In this document: positions 37,049 through 47,080 of the stretch, piece after piece
Layout of the letters: every line of letters begins with the position of its first letter
Position numbering within the stretch: the first letter of the stretch is position 1
Origin: JAILLW01 sp045640525
Lineage (GTDB): Bacteria; Bacillota; Clostridia; Lachnospirales; Lachnospiraceae
NCBI GenBank assembly: GCA_045640525.1
Contig: JAZUFE010000042.1
Coordinates: 11,926-75,925 of the forward strand
Length of the DNA stretch: 64,000 nt
Direction of reading: 5' to 3'
Notes under the pieces: generated by a model
The model's input: only the letters and a program-made list of their open reading frames with translations
Databases searched by the model: none
What the model was told of the DNA's origin: nothing
Program-made: the position numbers and the translations under genes

Positions 37049-39646
37049 ATGACACTTGATAAATTTACTCAAAAATCACGGGAAGCAATTGACAGATGTG
37101 AATCGCTTGCGTATGAATACGGAAATCAAAGAATAGATCAAGAGCATTTGCTATATGCTCTGATTACCCAGGAAGAGAGTCTGATAATCAAGTTGATTGA
37201 AAAGATGGAGATAGATCCGCAAGAATTTGAAAGTGCGGTACGGACAGCTTTGAACCGACTTGTTAAAGTGCAGGGCGGTCAGCTAATGATTACCGAGGAG
37301 CTGAATAAGGTTCTTATAACGAGCGACAGTGAAGCTAAAGGAATGGGCGATGAATTCATTTCGGTTGAACACCTTTTCTTGTGCTTGATGAAGTATCCCA
37401 ATAAAGCGCTTACGGCGCTATTTAATGAATTTGCCGTAACAAGAGATAAGTTTTTGGCTGCTCTTCAACAGGTAAGAGGTAATCAGCGTGTTCTGTCCGA
37501 TAATCCTGAAGCCACGTATGATACATTGGCTAAATATGGACATGATTTGGTAGAGGAAGCCAAAAAGCAAAAACTCGATCCTGTTATAGGCAGAGATGAT
37601 GAAATCAGGAATCTTATTCGTATATTGAGCAGAAAAACAAAGAATAATCCCGTTCTTATCGGTGAACCGGGAGTTGGCAAGACAGCGGTTGTCGAGGGGC
37701 TTGCAAGACGAATAAAGGATAAGGATGTACCTGAATCTTTGAAAGACAAAAGGGTTTTCGCACTCGATATAGGCGCGCTTGTGGCAGGTGCGAAGTACAG
37801 AGGTGAATTTGAAGAAAGACTTAAAGCCGTTCTCAATGAAGTCAAAGAATCCGATGGACAGATTATCTTATTTATAGATGAACTTCATACTATTGTCGGT
37901 GCGGGCAAAACGGATGGTGCATTGGATGCAGGCAATATGCTCAAACCCATGCTGGCTCGAGGCGAACTCCATTGTATCGGTGCAACGACATTGGATGAAT
38001 ATAGACAGTATATTGAAAAGGATCCCGCACTAGAGAGAAGATTCCAACCGGTTATGGTGGATGAACCTACTGTGGAAGAGACCATATCGATTTTACGAGG
38101 ACTTAAAGACAGATACGAACTATTCCATCACGTGACAATCAAGGATAATGCACTTGTTAGTGCGGCTATTCTTTCTGATAGGTATATTTCCGACAGATTT
38201 TTGCCAGATAAGGCTATTGATCTGGTGGATGAGGCTTGTGCTTTGATTAAGACGGAAAAGGATTCAATGCCTTCTGAATTGGATGAATTGAATCGTAAGA
38301 AAATGCAAATGGAAATTGAGATATCCGCACTTAAGAAAGAAGATGACAAATTATCAAAGGATAGATTGGAAGTTCTTACAAAGGAGCATGCTGATTTAAC
38401 GGATGAATATAACAGTTTGATGGCAAAATGGGATAATGAAAAGAATTCTGCCGAAATGCTGGATAAGTTGCGAGAAGAGATTGATGAGGCCAACAAACGG
38501 TTGGAGATTGCTCAACTTGATGGTAATTATGATGAGGCAGGAGAATTGCAGTATGGAATTATTCCTAAACTCAAGGCTAATCTTTCGGAAAAAGAAGGGA
38601 AGGTCAATCAAAAAGAACTGGATCTCGTGAAAAATGCTGTTGATGAAGACGAAATCGCCATGATAGTATCACGCTGGACGGGAATTCCGGTTTCGAAGCT
38701 TAATGAATCCGAAAGAAATAAGGCCCTGCACCTTGATGAAGAACTTCATAAGAGAGTCATTGGTCAGGATGAAGGCGTAACCAAGGTTTCTGAGGCAATA
38801 ATACGTTCAAAAGCCGGAATAAAAGATCCCTCCAAACCAATAGGTTCGTTCTTGTTCCTTGGACCTACCGGAGTCGGTAAAACAGAGCTTGCCAAGGCCC
38901 TTGCGGCATCCTTGTTTGATGATGAAAACAATATGGTTAGAATCGATATGTCGGAATACATGGAGAAATACTCCGTTTCAAGGCTTATCGGAGCGCCTCC
39001 CGGATATGTAGGATATGAAGAAGGCGGACAATTGACCGAAGCGGTCAGAAGGAAACCGTATTCTGTTGTTCTATTTGATGAAATTGAAAAGGCACATCCT
39101 GATGTGTTCAACGTATTACTCCAGGTTTTGGATGACGGACGTATTACAGATTCCCAAGGACGCACTGTAGACTTCAAAAACACGATACTGATAATGACTT
39201 CCAACATAGGAGCACAGGCGTTATTAAACGGCATTGACCATGATGGTCAGATAGAAAAAGCTGCTGAAGATGAGGTTATGGGAGAATTACGTGATTCTTT
39301 CAGACCTGAATTCTTAAATCGACTTGATGAGATAATTATGTTTAAACCTTTGACTAAAAATGATATAGGCAGCATAATTAATCTTATCCTGAATGATTTG
39401 AATGAAAGACTCGCCGATCGGAAAATAAGTGTGAGCCTTACAACGAAAGCCAGAGAACATATAGTTGAATCGGCTTATGATCCGTTGTTTGGAGCGCGTC
39501 CTTTAAAACGATATATTCAAAAGCATGTCGAAACTCTTTCGGCTAAACTTATTTTGGCCAATGAATTGGAACAAGGCGATGTGATTACCATAGACCTTAA
39601 CGATGGCGGAGAATTGACGGCAGGTGTCGGACAGGAACAGCAGTAA
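37049..39646 (+). CDS. clpB: ATP-dependent disaggregase ClpB
   Basis: An 865-residue Hsp100 chaperone that extracts polypeptides from aggregates with DnaK. Order: Clp N domain (about 1-145), AAA1 with GEPGVGKTAVVEG near 210, a coiled-coil middle domain (about 405-525), AAA2 with GPTGVGKTELAKALA near 612, and the C-terminal D2-small domain. Length is normal for the family. AAGGAGGTG precedes the ATG. The CIRCE site upstream indicates HrcA heat-shock control. clpB is here a separate transcription unit and not part of a dnaK or groE operon. Confidence 0.97.
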   Translation: MTLDKFTQKSREAIDRCESLAYEYGNQRIDQEHLLYALITQEESLIIKLIEKMEIDPQEFESAVRTALNRLVKVQGGQLMITEELNKVLITSDSEAKGMGDEFISVEHLFLCLMKYPNKALTALFNEFAVTRDKFLAALQQVRGNQRVLSDNPEATYDTLAKYGHDLVEEAKKQKLDPVIGRDDEIRNLIRILSRKTKNNPVLIGEPGVGKTAVVEGLARRIKDKDVPESLKDKRVFALDIGALVAGAKYRGEFEERLKAVLNEVKESDGQIILFIDELHTIVGAGKTDGALDAGNMLKPMLARGELHCIGATTLDEYRQYIEKDPALERRFQPVMVDEPTVEETISILRGLKDRYELFHHVTIKDNALVSAAILSDRYISDRFLPDKAIDLVDEACALIKTEKDSMPSELDELNRKKMQMEIEISALKKEDDKLSKDRLEVLTKEHADLTDEYNSLMAKWDNEKNSAEMLDKLREEIDEANKRLEIAQLDGNYDEAGELQYGIIPKLKANLSEKEGKVNQKELDLVKNAVDEDEIAMIVSRWTGIPVSKLNESERNKALHLDEELHKRVIGQDEGVTKVSEAIIRSKAGIKDPSKPIGSFLFLGPTGVGKTELAKALAASLFDDENNMVRIDMSEYMEKYSVSRLIGAPPGYVGYEEGGQLTEAVRRKPYSVVLFDEIEKAHPDVFNVLLQVLDDGRITDSQGRTVDFKNTILIMTSNIGAQALLNGIDHDGQIEKAAEDEVMGELRDSFRPEFLNRLDEIIMFKPLTKNDIGSIINLILNDLNERLADRKISVSLTTKAREHIVESAYDPLFGARPLKRYIQKHVETLSAKLILANELEQGDVITIDLNDGGELTAGVGQEQQ

Positions 39647-39701
39647 TAACAGGAGGCGGCACAGAATATATTGATTCAAAGGCGTCGGAAGGAGAAAGTG
39701 T

Positions 39702-39884
39702 ATGTTTTTACCATCAGAACCTGAAATGTTGCTTAGCTTGATAAATATGAAACTGCGGGACAATTATTCATCGCTTGAGAACATGTGTGACGACTTGGAT
39801 GCTGATTACACGGAGGTGATGAATAAGATTGAAGCTGCAGGGCTTAGATACGATTCGGGAATTAACCAGTTGAAGCAAAAGTAG
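39702..39884 (+). CDS. DUF4250 family small protein
   Basis: A 60-residue protein recognised as DUF4250 by its sequence LLSLINMKLRDNYSSLENMCDDLDAD. The family is small, conserved in Clostridia and without known function; the predicted fold is a short helical bundle. GGAAGGAGA precedes the ATG. It follows clpB by 55 bases and is closed by a strong terminator, so it can be read through from clpB. Confidence 0.8.
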   Translation: MFLPSEPEMLLSLINMKLRDNYSSLENMCDDLDADYTEVMNKIEAAGLRYDSGINQLKQK

Positions 39885-39901
39885 TAATATGAATTGTGAA
39901 T

Positions 39902-39966
39902 AAGAAGAGTCCTACGATTAATGTCATCTCAACTTAATGACATTAGTCTTTGGACTCTTCTTTTTA
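39902..39966. terminator. Long double-stem terminator
   Basis: The outer stem AAGAAGAGTCC / GGACTCTTCTT (39902-39912 and 39952-39962) encloses an inner stem TAATGTCAT / ATGACATTA (inner arm end 39937-39945); CTTTTT follows. It terminates the clpB-DUF4250 transcript ahead of rarA. Confidence 0.9.
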
Positions 39967-39995
39967 ATGCCCTTATATGATAAAATAGAAAAGCT

Positions 39996-41321
39996 ATGGA
40001 CATTTTTGAGTATATGCGGGAACAGAATAAAGATAAAGAGGCTCCGCTTGCTGCCAGAATGCGACCAACCAAGTTGGATGAGGTGGTGGGTCAGGAGCAT
40101 ATTATCGGTAAAGATAAGCTCCTTTATCGCGCCATAAAGGCTGACAAATTGAGTTCCATAATCTTTTACGGACCGCCGGGAACAGGCAAGACAACATTGG
40201 CTAAAGTAATTGCCAATACCACATCTGCCGAGTTCAAACAGATTAATGCAACAATAGCCGGTAAGAAAGATATGGAGGAAGTAGTTGAGGCGGCCAAAGA
40301 TACATTGGGTATGTATGGCAAACGCACAATTCTGTTCATAGACGAGATTCACAGATTTAATAAAGGACAACAGGACTATCTTCTGCCGTTTGTAGAAGAC
40401 GGAACGATTATTCTTATCGGAGCTACGACCGAAAATCCTTATTTTGAGGTGAACGGAGCTCTGATATCCAGATCAGTCATTTTCGAACTGAAGCCGCTTT
40501 CACGGGAAAACATAGTGGATTTGATTAAACGTGCCGTGTATGACAAAGAGAAGGGCATGGGAGCATACGACGCGGTTATTGATGATGAGGCGATTGAGTT
40601 CTTGGCGGATATTGCCGGCGGAGATGCAAGATCTGCCCTTAATGCGGTTGAACTTGGAATAATATCCACGGACAGGTCCAAAGACGGGCAAATACATATA
40701 ACGCTGGATGTCGCACAGGAGTGCATCCAAAAGCGTGCCGTAAGATATGATAAAAACGGTGATAATCATTATGATACCATTTCTGCATTTATCAAAAGCA
40801 TGCGAGGTTCCGATCCCGATGCAGCCGTGTATTATCTTTCGCGTATGCTCTATGCGGGTGAATCTGTAACATTTGTTGCAAGAAGAATTATGGTTCATGC
40901 CGCAGAAGATGTCGGTTTGGCTGACCCGAATGCTTTGAATGTGGCAGTGTCTGCCGCATTGGCAGCAGAGAGAATCGGAATGCCGGAAGCAAGGATTATA
41001 CTTGCCGAAGCGGCAATGTATGTGGCAACGGCACCTAAGTCTAATTCGGTAGTTGCCGCGATAGACAAGGGAATGGAAGAAGTCGCTAACAGCGGAAATC
41101 TGCGAATACCTCCGCCGATATGTGATTCCCATTACAAAGGAGCGGCTAAACTCGGAAGAGGTTTGGATTACCTGTATCCGCATGTCTATGAGAATAATTA
41201 CGTGGAACAGCAGTATTTACCTGGTGAAATCAAGGACAAGCGCTTTTATACACCTTCTTGCAATGGCCATGAGAGAGAAATACGAGATTACTTTAAGAAA
41301 ATTAAGAATGAAGAGTACTAG
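39996..41321 (+). CDS. rarA: Replication-associated recombination protein RarA (MgsA-like AAA ATPase)
   Basis: A 441-residue AAA+ ATPase of the RarA/MgsA/WRNIP1 family, which acts at stalled replication forks. It shows LAARMRPTKLDEVVGQEHI, Walker A GPPGTGKTTLAK, Walker B TILFIDEIHRFNKGQQD, sensor IGATTENPYFEVN, and the family's C-terminal oligomerisation region with the HYKGAAKLGRG segment. Length matches the family. The Shine-Dalgarno is weak. A TATGAT-like -10 lies just after the preceding terminator, so it probably starts a new unit that continues into the next gene 6 bases downstream. Confidence 0.94.
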   Translation: MDIFEYMREQNKDKEAPLAARMRPTKLDEVVGQEHIIGKDKLLYRAIKADKLSSIIFYGPPGTGKTTLAKVIANTTSAEFKQINATIAGKKDMEEVVEAAKDTLGMYGKRTILFIDEIHRFNKGQQDYLLPFVEDGTIILIGATTENPYFEVNGALISRSVIFELKPLSRENIVDLIKRAVYDKEKGMGAYDAVIDDEAIEFLADIAGGDARSALNAVELGIISTDRSKDGQIHITLDVAQECIQKRAVRYDKNGDNHYDTISAFIKSMRGSDPDAAVYYLSRMLYAGESVTFVARRIMVHAAEDVGLADPNALNVAVSAALAAERIGMPEARIILAEAAMYVATAPKSNSVVAAIDKGMEEVANSGNLRIPPPICDSHYKGAAKLGRGLDYLYPHVYENNYVEQQYLPGEIKDKRFYTPSCNGHEREIRDYFKKIKNEEY

Positions 41322-41327
41322 AGTTTA

Positions 41328-43166
41328 ATGAATAAAGACAGTAAACCCATCAAAAGAAAAACGACAATGCCAAGTGTCGGCAAAAAGACAAAGATAACAA
41401 TTGTTATATCGGCAGCGGCATTGATAATATTGGCGGTATGCTTGATATGCGGCGTGTTCGGATTAAATGCCGGAGATTCTCAAAATCAGAATATTATCGG
41501 TGACATCAAGGAAGAGATACCTGACGGAATTCCTGCAAATGAGCATATGGGAAGCGGGGTTATAGAGCATATAGTAACCGCTCAAACTTCGGTTGAGGAG
41601 GCATATGCCAAAAGACCTGCGTCGGTTGAATTAACGGACGAAAACAGAGCGGATTTTGTGGATATTGCATCTTGTAAAGTGGATCCTGCTACAGACCAGG
41701 TGTTGCTTGATTTATCATCTGAAGGAATACCGCAGTCGGATGATAAGTTCTATTATTTGTACGCTATTAAATCATACGATGATGCACCGGAACTGGGTGA
41801 GGACTATATAGCCAAGGTATATAAAAACGATACAACGACAATGAAGTGTCCCCTGTTTGCCAATACGCAGGATTCAAGGTTATATCAAAAATTTGGAGTG
41901 GCAGTCAAAGAAAACGGTCGTTATACATTGGTGAGCGTTCCTCAATTTATTACTAATCCGGAAGACTTGGCGCGTCATACCAATGTTTATATGCAGGTTG
42001 ATTCCAAGAAGGGAATTCTTATTGACTACAACAGAGTGTTTACGGGACAGCTTGAAGATTTGGGAGTGAAGCAGGCAGCTATCAATATACCTGTTTCAAG
42101 TATTGTCGGACCTACTACCAATCCTTTGTTCCCGTCGATTCATTATAATTATAACGGCAAAACATATACATTTAACGGCGTAATAATCGCGGGATTTGAT
42201 TCTACGGTATCGACGCTTACAGCCAAAGGTATCCAAACTACAGCAATCGTCCTTAACGATTATTCGAATGCGTATATAAGTCTGATTCACCCGGATGCAA
42301 GATCCAAGGGGGTGTGCCCTTACTATATGTTTAACGGCGCTACTGATGACGGAGTGGAGATTCTTGCTGCGGTAGGAAGCTTTTTGGCAGACAGATATTC
42401 GGGCAGTAAGCACGGATGCGTATCCAACTGGGTTATAGCCAATGAAATCAATGCGCGAAAAGAATGGAATTACTTAAAATATACCGATGTAGATACTTAT
42501 TCAAAGGAATTTGCCAAAGGCTTCAGAGTAATTTATACCGCAATCAAGAGTACTTCAAGTACGGCCAGAGTATTCATTTCCCTTGATCAGACGTGGGATA
42601 AGAATGCTGATAACAGCCCTGACTATGACGGAAAGGACGTACTTGACTGCTTCAATTCGTACATCAGCGATCATGGAAATATAGATTGGGCGCTTGCTTA
42701 TCATCCGTATAATATTCCTCTGACGTCATGCAAATCATGGGAAGCAAGTGACAAGATAACCCATTCCGAGACAACGTCCAATATTTCAATGCAGAATATC
42801 GATGTTTTGATTAATTACCTTAATAAAGATGAATTCCTGTCACCTACCGGCGATTGCAGGCATATTATGATAACCGAGCTTGGATATACGTCTACTGCGG
42901 GTGAACAGCTTCAGGCAGCTGCCCTTGCATATGCTTTCTATAAGATTAATAACTATGAAGACATTGACGGTCTTTTGCTGAACAGGCAAACAGATGACGC
43001 TACGGAGATAGCGCAGGGTCTGGCAACAGGAATTACTACGGCCGGAGGTTCGAAGAAGTTTTCATATGATGTTTACAAATATATGGATACCGATGAATGG
43101 GAGAGTCATTTGGAATTCGCCAAATCAATTATCGGCATATCCGATTGGAAACAGATTATGAAGTAG
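41328..43166 (+). CDS. DUF5722 protein, predicted glycoside hydrolase-like TIM barrel with membrane anchor
   Basis: A 612-residue protein with a short basic tail, one hydrophobic segment (about 24-46) acting as uncleaved signal or anchor, a beta-rich domain (about 90-215) and a C-terminal TIM-barrel-like domain that I recognise as DUF5722. NWVIANEINARKEWNY places a glutamate after a strand as in the NE acid/base motif of clan GH-A enzymes, and IMITELGYTSTAGEQ could carry the nucleophile. An extracellular sugar-cleaving role is therefore plausible but unproven. It begins 6 bases after rarA; no clear ribosome site is visible, so coupling is likely. Confidence 0.75.
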   Translation: MNKDSKPIKRKTTMPSVGKKTKITIVISAAALIILAVCLICGVFGLNAGDSQNQNIIGDIKEEIPDGIPANEHMGSGVIEHIVTAQTSVEEAYAKRPASVELTDENRADFVDIASCKVDPATDQVLLDLSSEGIPQSDDKFYYLYAIKSYDDAPELGEDYIAKVYKNDTTTMKCPLFANTQDSRLYQKFGVAVKENGRYTLVSVPQFITNPEDLARHTNVYMQVDSKKGILIDYNRVFTGQLEDLGVKQAAINIPVSSIVGPTTNPLFPSIHYNYNGKTYTFNGVIIAGFDSTVSTLTAKGIQTTAIVLNDYSNAYISLIHPDARSKGVCPYYMFNGATDDGVEILAAVGSFLADRYSGSKHGCVSNWVIANEINARKEWNYLKYTDVDTYSKEFAKGFRVIYTAIKSTSSTARVFISLDQTWDKNADNSPDYDGKDVLDCFNSYISDHGNIDWALAYHPYNIPLTSCKSWEASDKITHSETTSNISMQNIDVLINYLNKDEFLSPTGDCRHIMITELGYTSTAGEQLQAAALAYAFYKINNYEDIDGLLLNRQTDDATEIAQGLATGITTAGGSKKFSYDVYKYMDTDEWESHLEFAKSIIGISDWKQIMK

Positions 43167-43204
43167 CATTGTGATTTCGAAACTGCAGTTTGAGGATGTT
43201 ACAG

Positions 43205-43717
43205 ATGAAAGATAAACTTGCATTATACAAATTAATAGTGCTGTATATGCTTAATCAAGTGGATTTTCCGTTAACCAAGGCCCAAATAGGTGATTTTATC
43301 CTTGAAAAGGAATATACCAACTTTATGACTTTGCAAACCGTTATCGGCGAATTGATAGATGCCAAATTCGTTACGGCACAGTCGTTTAGGAACAGAACTC
43401 ACCTCAAACTCACCAAAGACGGTCAACAGACCATACAGTTTTTTGAAAACGATATTAATCTTGCAATTAAAGAAGAGATTAATAATTATTTTAAAGAAAA
43501 TTCAATAGAATTGAGAAATGAGGTTTCAATTACCGCAGATTACTATAAGGCAACTTCCGGTGAATGGGAAGCCCACCTTGTGGCCAAGGACAAAGATATC
43601 AACCTGATTGATATGACAATATCCGTTCCCATTGAGGAAACTGCTATAGAAATTTGTGACAATTGGAACAAAAAGAATCAGGAAATATATCAATATATAG
43701 TAAAGCAATTATTTTGA
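43205..43717 (+). CDS. DUF4364 family protein (winged-helix-like)
   Basis: A 170-residue cytoplasmic protein matching DUF4364, a family found in Clostridia. The first 85 residues look like a winged-helix DNA-binding domain (KLALYKLIVLYMLNQVDFPLT, then TVIGELIDAKFV and LKLTKDGQQTI). The rest is a small mixed alpha/beta domain. ATG 43205 is chosen since GAGG lies 9 bases upstream; an earlier ATG at 43196 is too close to it. Function unknown; a transcriptional role is inferred only from the fold. Confidence 0.78.
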   Translation: MKDKLALYKLIVLYMLNQVDFPLTKAQIGDFILEKEYTNFMTLQTVIGELIDAKFVTAQSFRNRTHLKLTKDGQQTIQFFENDINLAIKEEINNYFKENSIELRNEVSITADYYKATSGEWEAHLVAKDKDINLIDMTISVPIEETAIEICDNWNKKNQEIYQYIVKQLF

Positions 43718-43770
43718 CATATATTTGATCTGCAAATCCTGCAAATTCCTAGAACCGGCAAAACTTCTGC

Positions 43771-44844
43771 TTATCTGCTTTTTCTATTTATAAAGTGATT
43801 AACAGCTCTCAAAATCTGCTTGACTATTACAGTCAATACCGCAATTACCAAGAACTCTTCGACGAACAGCACCAGTATATCTTTGTTATTAAAGGGCACA
43901 CCGATGTGCTGAAGAGTCATATAATCAATTACCACATGATGCAGCAAAAAGAACTCATATGTAAAGCCGCACAAGAAGGAAATAAATTTCATAACACGTG
44001 GTAGCTTTTGGAATACACCCTCCAAACCGATGAAGAAAAGGAAGAATGCAAGGTTCTGGCACAGTATTATTAAGTCATAGCTGATATAGTTCTGAAGCGG
44101 TATTGGGAAGAAGAGCCAAAACACAATGACCGGAACAGTCAATACCAAACATATCTTCCTTGGTAACTTATCAATTACGGTAATAATGAACATACCGAGG
44201 AAGAACTCATAAACCTTGCATAGGAAGTTAACGAATCCCGGAACCTGTGTTGCAAACGGGAAGTATTGATAAACACACAATATTATTATGTAATATACAG
44301 TTGCGCCGCCAAGTGCAATCCACTTGTTCTTTCGAATGATATAGCGCAGGAACGGGAAGATGATATACATCATTACCAAAGCACCTAAAAACCATTCGCC
44401 GATTCCGAGTGAAAAGGTGGGTATTCCGAAACTGGATACATATGCGTCCATGCCGAGTAATGTAAACACAATGGTCAAAGGATTGGCATTGTTGTTATAT
44501 ACGGCATCGAAGCCTTGGTGCGTCAAAGCCATAAAGCTGAAAAGATAGATAAGGTACACCAAATAGAACGGAATAATGACCCGTGTAAAACGCTTAAAAT
44601 AATAGCTTTTGAGATTAAGATGCTCCACCTTTGAAGAAGAGAGCATTAATCCGGCACCGCTAATCATGAAAAACAGGCCTACTCCGACTGTGGCAATATG
44701 TGTATTTGGCGTCTGAAACAAAAATTCAATGCTCTCAAGCTGCCTTATACCGCATAGATATAAGGACATGAGCATATGGTAATATACGATTCCAAGCATT
44801 GACACCAGACGTACAACGTCTATGAAACAGTACTTTTTTTTCAT
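43771..44844 (-). CDS. Acyltransferase 3 family membrane protein
   Basis: A 357-residue integral membrane acyltransferase (OafA/NodX type) with about ten helices. The conserved His in the first helix (GIVYYHMLMSLY) and the following arginine-containing loop are visible. Such enzymes O-acetylate cell-surface sugars, exopolysaccharides or secondary metabolites. It is the last gene of a leftward group, 11 bases downstream of the malic enzyme gene, with AGAGG before its ATG. The substrate is not deducible. Confidence 0.87.
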   Translation of the reverse strand: MKKKYCFIDVVRLVSMLGIVYYHMLMSLYLCGIRQLESIEFLFQTPNTHIATVGVGLFFMISGAGLMLSSSKVEHLNLKSYYFKRFTRVIIPFYLVYLIYLFSFMALTHQGFDAVYNNNANPLTIVFTLLGMDAYVSSFGIPTFSLGIGEWFLGALVMMYIIFPFLRYIIRKNKWIALGGATVYYIIILCVYQYFPFATQVPGFVNFLCKVYEFFLGMFIITVIDKLPRKICLVLTVPVIVFWLFFPIPLQNYISYDLIILCQNLAFFLFFIGLEGVFQKLPRVMKFISFLCGFTYEFFLLHHVVIDYMTLQHIGVPFNNKDILVLFVEEFLVIAVLTVIVKQILRAVNHFINRKSR

Positions 44845-44855
44845 AAAACCTCTGA

Positions 44856-46007
44856 TTACTTAATATGTGCCTTTACGGCTTCGGAAACTTTGATAGCAAC
44901 CTCGGGATTGAAAGCTTCCGGCATAATATTATCTTCACAAAGCTCCTCGTCGGGAACTAGGGCAGCAATTGCCAAAGCTGCGGCCATTTTCATCTCTTCG
45001 GTGATTTGAGGAGCACGTCCCTCCAAAGCCCCCTTAAAGATTCCGGGGAAAGCTACAACATTGTTAATCTGATTCGGGAAGTCGGAACGGCCTGTACCGA
45101 CAATTCTTGCTCCTGCCCGTTTAGCCAGATCAGGCATTATTTCGGGAGTAGGATTGGCCATTGCGAAGATGATGGGATCGACGTTCATCGATTTAACCAT
45201 TTCTTCGGTTACTATACCCGGAGCACTTACTCCGATAAAGATATCAGCATTTACCAGGGCGTCGGCCATGGAACCGGATATGTTTTCAGGATTGGTGACT
45301 TCGACCATTTTTTGCTGCATCCAGTTAAGATTCGGTGCATCCTTTGAAATGATACCCTTGGAATTGCAGAGGATTATATTTTTGAACCCATAGTTCAACA
45401 GAAGCTTACAAATGGCTATGCCTGCAGCGCCTGCACCGGAAATCACCACTTTGCATGCGGCTTTGTCCTTTTTGATTATTTTAAGTGAATTAATAAGTCC
45501 TGCAAGAACCACGATGGCGGTTCCGTGTTGGTCGTCATGGAAAACAGGTATATCCAATGTCGCTTTCAACCGTTCTTCGATTTCAAAACATCTCGGTGCC
45601 GAAATGTCTTCAAGATTAATTCCTCCGAATGTGGGAGCAAGATAAGTAACGGCTTTAATAATCTCTTCCGTATCTTGAGTATCGAGGCAAATCGGAACAG
45701 CGTTGACACCGCCGAATTCTTTGAATAAAACGGCCTTACCTTCCATAACCGGCATGGCTGCATGGGGGCCTATATTTCCCAATCCCAAAACGGCAGATCC
45801 ATCGGAAACAACCGCTATGGTGTTTGATTTCATTGTATATTTATATGCTGCTTCCTTATCTTCGGCTATGACCTTGCAAGGCTCGGCGACTCCGGGAGTA
45901 TAAGCCAGGGCCAGGTCTTCACGGGTTTTAACCGGAGCTTTGGATTCGGTAGTGATTTTTCCGTTCCATTGTTCATGCAGAAGAAGCGCTTTTTCATTGG
46001 TTGTCAT
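44856..46007 (-). CDS. NAD(P)-dependent malic enzyme
   Basis: A 383-residue oxidoreductase converting malate to pyruvate and CO2. Family motifs: LALAYTPGVAEPC, VSDGSAVLGLGNIGP, VFHDDQHGTAIV (metal and malate site), the Rossmann GAGAAGIAICKLL and ANPTPEI. It is the short form without a phosphotransacetylase domain. ATG 46007 follows AGAGGAA; an upstream in-frame ATG is less well placed. The start lies inside the last 14 bases of the LytTR regulator gene, so translation is coupled. Confidence 0.94.
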   Translation of the reverse strand: MTTNEKALLLHEQWNGKITTESKAPVKTREDLALAYTPGVAEPCKVIAEDKEAAYKYTMKSNTIAVVSDGSAVLGLGNIGPHAAMPVMEGKAVLFKEFGGVNAVPICLDTQDTEEIIKAVTYLAPTFGGINLEDISAPRCFEIEERLKATLDIPVFHDDQHGTAIVVLAGLINSLKIIKKDKAACKVVISGAGAAGIAICKLLLNYGFKNIILCNSKGIISKDAPNLNWMQQKMVEVTNPENISGSMADALVNADIFIGVSAPGIVTEEMVKSMNVDPIIFAMANPTPEIMPDLAKRAGARIVGTGRSDFPNQINNVVAFPGIFKGALEGRAPQITEEMKMAAALAIAALVPDEELCEDNIMPEAFNPEVAIKVSEAVKAHIK

Positions 46008-46740
46008 TATTGTTCCTCTTTTCTTTTTCAATATTTATCATTGTGTTTTTCAGATTCCCAAACCCGCTGAAAGAAATGCGGGAGGCGAATCCACAGTTGA
46101 GTTTTATTCTAAACGGTGACATTTTAATAACATATGTACCGTTAACAATCAGCTTAGGGGAAACTAAAGCAAAATGCTCGAAATCATATAGATTTCGATA
46201 AAAGTTCAGTACACTATCCAGCACGGGGACATGATTGCCGTCACTCAGGTATACTTCCACATATCTTCCGTTTGCCTTTATGTATTCAATATCGTCCTCG
46301 TAAACATAGTAAGTGTTTGTCTGATGACGAATTTCAATAGTTCTTTTGCGTAAAGATTTAATTTTTTGGGCTTCGTCCAAAATGTCCGAAAGCTCTGCCT
46401 TAAGTATCGGCTTATTCAAAAACAGTATGTTTTTGGGACAATTTTCGATTTCGGATGCTTTGTCACGGTAGATATTACCTTCCGAACACAGAATTATCGG
46501 AGCAGTTACGCCGCCATCGCACATTGAAACGGCATATTTCAAAGAATCGACATCCTCTGATTGAATATCAATGAAGAGAATGTCGTAACTCATTCGTTTG
46601 GGAAACAATTTTTCTGACTGACCATACGAGTCAATATAGAAAACGCCATCATCAGCTTTACGTTTATCGGATTCACGTCCCAATAACCGTTCCAACTGCT
46701 TTCTGTCCGCTATATTGTCAAAACATACTGCTATATGCAT
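45994..46740 (-). CDS. LytTR-family response regulator
   Basis: A 248-residue two-domain regulator. The receiver part (about 1-125) keeps an acceptor Asp in DILFIDIQ and the Lys in FLNKPI, but the usual N-terminal acidic pair is reduced to FDN. The C-terminal LytTR DNA-binding domain is clear (YYVYEDDIEYIKANGRYVEV, FALVSPKLIVNGTYV). No histidine kinase is adjacent. It is encoded in the argG leftward group and overlaps the malic enzyme start by 14 bases, so it may control metabolic genes, but its targets are unknown. Confidence 0.88.
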   Translation of the reverse strand: MHIAVCFDNIADRKQLERLLGRESDKRKADDGVFYIDSYGQSEKLFPKRMSYDILFIDIQSEDVDSLKYAVSMCDGGVTAPIILCSEGNIYRDKASEIENCPKNILFLNKPILKAELSDILDEAQKIKSLRKRTIEIRHQTNTYYVYEDDIEYIKANGRYVEVYLSDGNHVPVLDSVLNFYRNLYDFEHFALVSPKLIVNGTYVIKMSPFRIKLNCGFASRISFSGFGNLKNTMINIEKEKRNNNDNQ

Positions 46741-46776
46741 AGAAATACCCCAATATCAGTCTTGATTCCCCACATA

Positions 46777-47079
46777 TTAGATAGTGCTTATAGTAAGAGG
46801 CCCGAAATATAAGAAGAGTACAAGTATTATCTGTAATCCGAGAATTATCGGCATGCCGACAGTAAATGAATGATGCCTTGTCTTATGCCTGAAAACATAC
46901 ATTCCGATAATGCTTCCTATAGATCCGCCCATTATAGCAACAAGAAAAAGGGTTGCTTCCGGAATCCGGAAGGCCCTTTTCTTAGCTTTATGTTTGTCGA
47001 CTCCCATAATAAGGAATCCTATTAAATTCATAACTCCGACATAAAGAAGGAGAAATGTCGTAACCGATAAAAAATTCAT
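46777..47079 (-). CDS. DUF1294 family membrane protein
   Basis: A 100-residue protein with three to four membrane segments and the DUF1294 signature: NLIGFLIMGVDKHKAKKRAFRIPE, GGSIGSIIGMYVFRHKTRH. Function unknown. Its ATG lies one base after the argG stop, so it is probably translated by reinitiation. Confidence 0.87.
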   Translation of the reverse strand: MNFLSVTTFLLLYVGVMNLIGFLIMGVDKHKAKKRAFRIPEATLFLVAIMGGSIGSIIGMYVFRHKTRHHSFTVGMPIILGLQIILVLFLYFGPLTISTI

Positions 47080-47080
47080 A

